DNA of 64,000 nt from CAVQCT01 sp964520865. Its GTDB lineage: Bacteria > Zixibacteria > MSB-5A5 > GN15 > FEB-12. Below the pieces are notes generated by a model. That model did no database searches and was not told the origin of the DNA. It saw nothing but the letters and a program-made list of their open reading frames with translations. The stretch lies in contig CAZFOY010000011.1 in NCBI GenBank assembly GCA_964520865.1, positions 1 through 64,000 of the forward strand, in the 5' to 3' direction. The position numbers and the translations under genes were made by a program. This document shows positions 60,660 to 64,000 of the stretch, in pieces. Positions within the stretch are counted from its first letter, which is position 1; each line of letters starts with the position of its first letter.

Positions 60660-60794
60660 TACACCACGTTTTGCCTTGACTTCCTCGCCTCTCCAACTAA
60701 CTTGATAATAGAGTTGCACGCAGACCAATACTTCGTTCGTCTTTTTGCCGGAAACGTGCGTTAGCTTCGCAAACTTTACCTTCGGGAGGTATAT

Positions 60795-63545
60795 ATGGCG
60801 TTCAAGATAAGGTGCGCCCTGATCGGCGTAGTGCTAACACTGATCGGTGGCTCTCTTTGGGCCGAAGATATCGGTCTGGTATCGGTCAACAATGAATACC
60901 AGGCTGAAGTACTTCGCCAGACAGTCGGGCATGCTCTCACACGGGTGGAAGATCGGTTTCTTGTCGCTCTCGATGCTGCTCAGATCGAGACGCTGACTCG
61001 CGCGGGGCTTGAAACAGATATCCTTGCGACTGACTATTCACTTTCGTCTTCATACCTGATTCGCCCTAACAGAAAGGACCGTCAGATCAAGGTGACGGAC
61101 AAGGCGGCGATTCCGGGAGCTGTCGATATTGGAACAGGCATGGTTATAGCGACGATGAGCGATAACGCTGCCAGGTCTTTGACTGACGTGAACCATCTGC
61201 TTGTGTCGTCTCTGGATGAGTTGAACGTGAGGATTACGTACATGCCGAGAGCTGTATCGACGTTGCTCACTCAGATAACGGACTATCCGACAGACTCGTT
61301 GATGAATCTCGTGAGTCAGGACTCGCTCTACGCTTACGACTCGCGTCTTGAAGCATTCCGGACCCGATACATCTATTCCGATTCGATTAACGCCGCCAAG
61401 GACTGGATCGTGCAGAAGTTCCATGACTGGGGTTACACTCAGGTCACTACGCCCGGATTCTATTACGATGGATCGACCTATTTGTACAATGTCATGGCGG
61501 TGAAGCCGGGCTACGCCGAACCGGACGCGGTGATCGTAATCGGCGGGCACTATGACTCGATTACCTATGGCGAGGTGCCGGGTCCCTACGAGTATGCCCC
61601 GGGTGCCGACGACAACGGTACCGGTACCGTAACAGCAATGGAGCTGGCCCGAATCCTTAAGGATGTCCCGCTTCGCAAGACCGTCATTTTCATGGCCTTT
61701 ACGGCCGAGGAAGTGGGTCTGGTCGGTTCAGCCGTAGCTGCTTCCAATTTCGCAAGCAACGGCACCAATGTCGAAGTGATGCTCAATTTCGATATGGTCG
61801 CTTATGATCCGACCGATCTCAGGCAACTCGACATTGCGAGCGGACCGAACTCAGCGTACCGCGACCTGATGGCTAACACAGCGGTAAGACTCGGTACGAT
61901 CAATCCGGTCATTTCCCCGATGGGGAGCAGTTCCGATCACTATTCGTTCTATGCTCAGGGATTTAACATCGTCGACAACATCGAAGACAACTTCAACCAG
62001 GACGGCTGGCATACGAATCTCGACATTACCTCGCGGTTGAATTTCGAATTCTTTACCGACGTTGTCAAAACGGCCGCGGCAACGGTGGGCATAATCGCAA
62101 ATTCAGCTCACCCGACCGAGATCGCTAACATAATCGATGAAGGGGACGGTCAGTCACTAAATGTCATTTGGTCCAATTGCGATCCGAATTACACCTACAC
62201 CATTTACTACGGTCAGAGTTCCGGGTCTTACGACCATACCGTACCGGTGTCCCCCGGAGCGTGCTCCTACATCGTGAACGGACTTAGCGAAGGGGTCCGG
62301 TACTATTTCACGGTCGTGGGCCAGGCTTCAGAAGGTTACCCGGCGCTCTACTCGGTGGAATCAAGTGCCGTGCCTTACGTCATTCCCCGGGCGCCTACCG
62401 GTCTGACGGCCGATCCGGCCGATCATGAGATTCAACTCAATTGGTCACCGAATATGGAAGCAGACTTCTCGCACTATCGGATCTACAGGGACGACGGCAG
62501 CGGTTTTCAGATGCTTCAGGATAACATAACGGGGACTTCATATGTAGATGACGCTGTTGTCGGGCAGATCCCATACCGATACAAGATCACTGCGGTAGAC
62601 ATGGATCAGAATGAATCGGAATTCTCAACCGAACACGAGGCGTATGCGGCCACGTTCGATGGTGGCGTGCTTCTTGTCGACGAAACAGCGAGTACTAATC
62701 CTATGCCGCCGCAGGCACAGCAGGAGCTCTACTTCAGTCGGATCTTCGGCGCCACACCGTACGCCCTTGACACCGTTACAAACTCCTTGGATCCAATCAC
62801 CCGAAACAAATCCGGAAGATACTCTTCGATCTTCTGGTTCGACGATGACATCGCGAACAAGCTGATCGAGTACAGCGAGGATACCCTCAAATGGTATCTC
62901 GATTATTCGGACAATATTCTTGTCGAGGGGTTCCGGGTACTGCCGTTCTGGACTACCTCCCCGGTAAGTTCCGGTAACATAGTCTATCAGGATTTCGGAA
63001 TAACCTCGTTTACAGAGAACACGGCGTTTGATTTCGTAGGTGCCACGGGACAGAACGGCTGGCCGTCGGTCGAGGTCGATATGAGCAACATTTTCGGTAA
63101 GCTGCCTGATATCTGCAAGCTCACGGCTCGATCGGGGGCGCAGGTAATCTACACTTACGACTCGTTCACCGATGATCCTGCCTATGAGGGCAGACCTTGT
63201 GGTGTGTTGTACCCGACCGCTCAAGGGAATCGGATTCTGCTGACCTTCCCGCTCTATTTCCTGAAGGAAAGTTCGGCCAAGGCGCTGATTGCGCATGCTG
63301 TTCAGTTGTTTGGCGAAGGAAACGCCTACATCCCGGGCGATATCGACGGATCCGGATTCCTCGATATCGGAGATCTCATCTACCTGGTGAATTATGCGTT
63401 CGATACCGGACCGGAGCCTCCCAATATGAATGCCGCCGATGTCGATGGTTCCTGCGACGTAGACATTTCAGACGTCATATATCTGGCCGAGTACTCCTTC
63501 GGCAACCCGCCCGGACCGAATCCGGTCGAGGGATGTGTCTTCTAA
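60795..63545 (+). CDS. Secreted M28 zinc peptidase with Fn3-like and dockerin domains
   Basis: A 916-residue exported metallopeptidase. Signal peptide (CALIGVVLTLIGGSLWAED), prodomain (about 25-180), then the M28 catalytic domain (about 185-435). Its zinc ligands and catalytic Glu are in VIGGHYDSITYG, APGADDNGTGTV, FTAEEVGLVGS, LNFDMVAYDP and SDHYSFYAQG. Two Fn3-like domains follow (about 440-615; TGLTADPADHEIQLNWSPN). An unassigned domain comes next (about 620-845), and a type I dockerin closes it (IPGDIDGSGFLDIGDLIYL; NAADVDGSCDVDISDVIYLA). There is no type IX sorting tail. It should be an active aminopeptidase, tethered through the dockerin. GGAGG before the ATG. Confidence 0.92.
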   Translation: MAFKIRCALIGVVLTLIGGSLWAEDIGLVSVNNEYQAEVLRQTVGHALTRVEDRFLVALDAAQIETLTRAGLETDILATDYSLSSSYLIRPNRKDRQIKVTDKAAIPGAVDIGTGMVIATMSDNAARSLTDVNHLLVSSLDELNVRITYMPRAVSTLLTQITDYPTDSLMNLVSQDSLYAYDSRLEAFRTRYIYSDSINAAKDWIVQKFHDWGYTQVTTPGFYYDGSTYLYNVMAVKPGYAEPDAVIVIGGHYDSITYGEVPGPYEYAPGADDNGTGTVTAMELARILKDVPLRKTVIFMAFTAEEVGLVGSAVAASNFASNGTNVEVMLNFDMVAYDPTDLRQLDIASGPNSAYRDLMANTAVRLGTINPVISPMGSSSDHYSFYAQGFNIVDNIEDNFNQDGWHTNLDITSRLNFEFFTDVVKTAAATVGIIANSAHPTEIANIIDEGDGQSLNVIWSNCDPNYTYTIYYGQSSGSYDHTVPVSPGACSYIVNGLSEGVRYYFTVVGQASEGYPALYSVESSAVPYVIPRAPTGLTADPADHEIQLNWSPNMEADFSHYRIYRDDGSGFQMLQDNITGTSYVDDAVVGQIPYRYKITAVDMDQNESEFSTEHEAYAATFDGGVLLVDETASTNPMPPQAQQELYFSRIFGATPYALDTVTNSLDPITRNKSGRYSSIFWFDDDIANKLIEYSEDTLKWYLDYSDNILVEGFRVLPFWTTSPVSSGNIVYQDFGITSFTENTAFDFVGATGQNGWPSVEVDMSNIFGKLPDICKLTARSGAQVIYTYDSFTDDPAYEGRPCGVLYPTAQGNRILLTFPLYFLKESSAKALIAHAVQLFGEGNAYIPGDIDGSGFLDIGDLIYLVNYAFDTGPEPPNMNAADVDGSCDVDISDVIYLAEYSFGNPPGPNPVEGCVF

Positions 63546-63571
63546 TCTAAGAACCAGATAGTCAATCTCAG

Positions 63572-63602
63572 GCGGCGGACTCAGCATGAGTTCGCCGCTT
63601 TT
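63572..63602 (+). terminator. Rho-independent terminator
   Basis: An 11-bp stem (GCGGCGGACTC with GAGTTCGCCGC, one G-T pair), loop AGCAT, then TTTT. It closes the M28 peptidase gene. The remainder of 63603-63809 shows nothing recognisable. Confidence 0.85.
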
Positions 63603-63809
63603 GTAGCAGGTGGAACAGAAATTGTGCCTGATTCGACTCGAACAGCCATTGCACATTTTGTGAACTGAGGGGCAAAGGCAGGGCAGATTAAGCCTGGGTT
63701 GAGCAGGCAGCCTGAAGCGTTTTTCAAGAGATTAACCATAACCTGTTGGCTCGGAAGTGGATAAGAAGGGTCGATTTCCGGCGGCACATGGGTTGCTCTC
63801 CTTGCGATT

Positions 63810-64000
63810 ATGGACAACTCCGTACTTACACATCTTCGGATTTTCGATGCGGATGAGATTCTCCCGTTCGAATGGGGTGAGCCGTCTGACGCTCAATCAG
63901 ACGAGACGCTTATTCGGCATCCGTTCCTGGTTGCTTCGCTCGAAGAAGGGGAAGGGTATCTTCTGCTCGACCGGACCGAAGAGTTCCGGGCGTTAGTTGC
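63810..64000 (+). CDS. ParB-like N-terminal domain protein (3' partial)
   Basis: An ATG at 63810 opens a frame that runs off the window end (63 codons). The translation (VLTHLRIFDADEILPFEWGE, then HPFLVASLEEGEGYLLLDRT and EEFRAL) follows the pattern of ParB/sulfiredoxin-like domains, in which a 'LxPHE' strand is followed by 'G.lrNPpiV' and 'yxxLDGxxRxxAL'. SbnI/SerK-type serine kinases and ParB proteins share this fold; the rest is needed to decide. No ribosome-binding site is obvious. Overlapping frames in this stretch look non-coding. Confidence 0.5.
   Translation, partial: MDNSVLTHLRIFDADEILPFEWGEPSDAQSDETLIRHPFLVASLEEGEGYLLLDRTEEFRALV

Noticed and set aside
60676..60705. TTGACT ... TGATAAT before the M28 peptidase
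   Set aside because: The spacer is 21 bp, too long for a normal promoter.
63757..63996. Plus-strand frame beginning MDKKGRFPAAHG
   Set aside because: Runs out of frame with the better ParB-like frame at 63810, is Arg/Ser-rich and looks like a frame-shifted translation of it.
1..64000. Search by eye for rRNA, tRNA, CRISPR arrays, transposases, restriction or toxin-antitoxin genes
   Set aside because: None could be supported in this window; a tRNA scan program would be needed to exclude a small RNA gene formally.

Overview
The window is 64 kb of chromosome from an uncultured-looking bacterium of the FCB group. My best guess is candidate phylum Zixibacteria. The clues are C-terminal sorting domains of the QNYPNPFNPTT / MILLK type, cohesin-like and dockerin modules on secreted proteins, an outer-membrane TamB/Omp85 system, and housekeeping proteins of FCB flavour. 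A run of 100 N (20721-20820) is a scaffold gap, so this is a draft or metagenome assembly. I see no rRNA, tRNA, CRISPR array, insertion sequence or prophage.

Layout. 1-1617: the end of a large secreted adhesin-like protein. 1681-9972 (minus strand): a compact cell-growth and translation-quality cluster, transcribed dtd, maf, rodZ-like, a half-length glycosyltransferase-9 domain, smc, ftsY, yjbQ, rlmH. 10062-15193: a tiny secreted protein made almost only of a sorting domain, a 400-bp intergenic region with imperfect repeats, and a 1,400-residue fused 2-hydroxyacyl-CoA-dehydratase-activator protein. 15406-18261: thioredoxin, a candidate small selenoprotein (in-frame TGA followed by a SECIS-like hairpin), a rhomboid protease and a pseudo-receiver protein. 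18567-20051: a DUF2064 transferase and a creatininase-family protein. 20100-23521 (minus): a DNA-alkylation-repair protein and an outer-membrane protein, each cut by the gap, then pabC and pabB. 23614-24840: a DUF401 membrane protein.

25003-33709 reads as one envelope operon: ECF sigma factor, zinc-finger anti-sigma factor, an HtrA-like protein that has lost its catalytic triad, a carboxymuconolactone-decarboxylase-like protein, TamB and an Omp85 protein. 33806-36126 pairs a cysteine desulfurase with mnmA (tRNA 2-thiouridine). 36244-42906 holds a beta-lactamase-like serine hydrolase, a UPF0173 hydrolase, an AsmA protein and a polar amino-acid ABC permease/ATPase without a binding protein. 42908-49509 holds an M1-peptidase-like protein without HEXXH, an intact subtilase with a sorting domain, and a two-gene signalling module in which a kinase-like protein lacks its histidine box while the next gene carries a receiver plus an intact histidine box but no ATPase domain.

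49598-56623 is a conserved core block: yicC-gmk-rpoZ-topA-xerC-hslV-hslU, much like the topA-codV-clpQ-clpY order of Bacillus. 56642-64000 holds a LiaF-like membrane protein, argF, a lipoprotein, a hotdog thioesterase, an unknown CxxC protein, an M28 peptidase with a dockerin, and the start of a ParB-like gene cut by the window end.

The most notable point is the candidate selenoprotein at 15950-16162. A second theme is the concentration of degenerate enzymes (HtrA-like, M1-like, histidine-kinase-like, receiver-like) in envelope and signalling genes. All calls come from reading translated sequence by eye; no database search was run.
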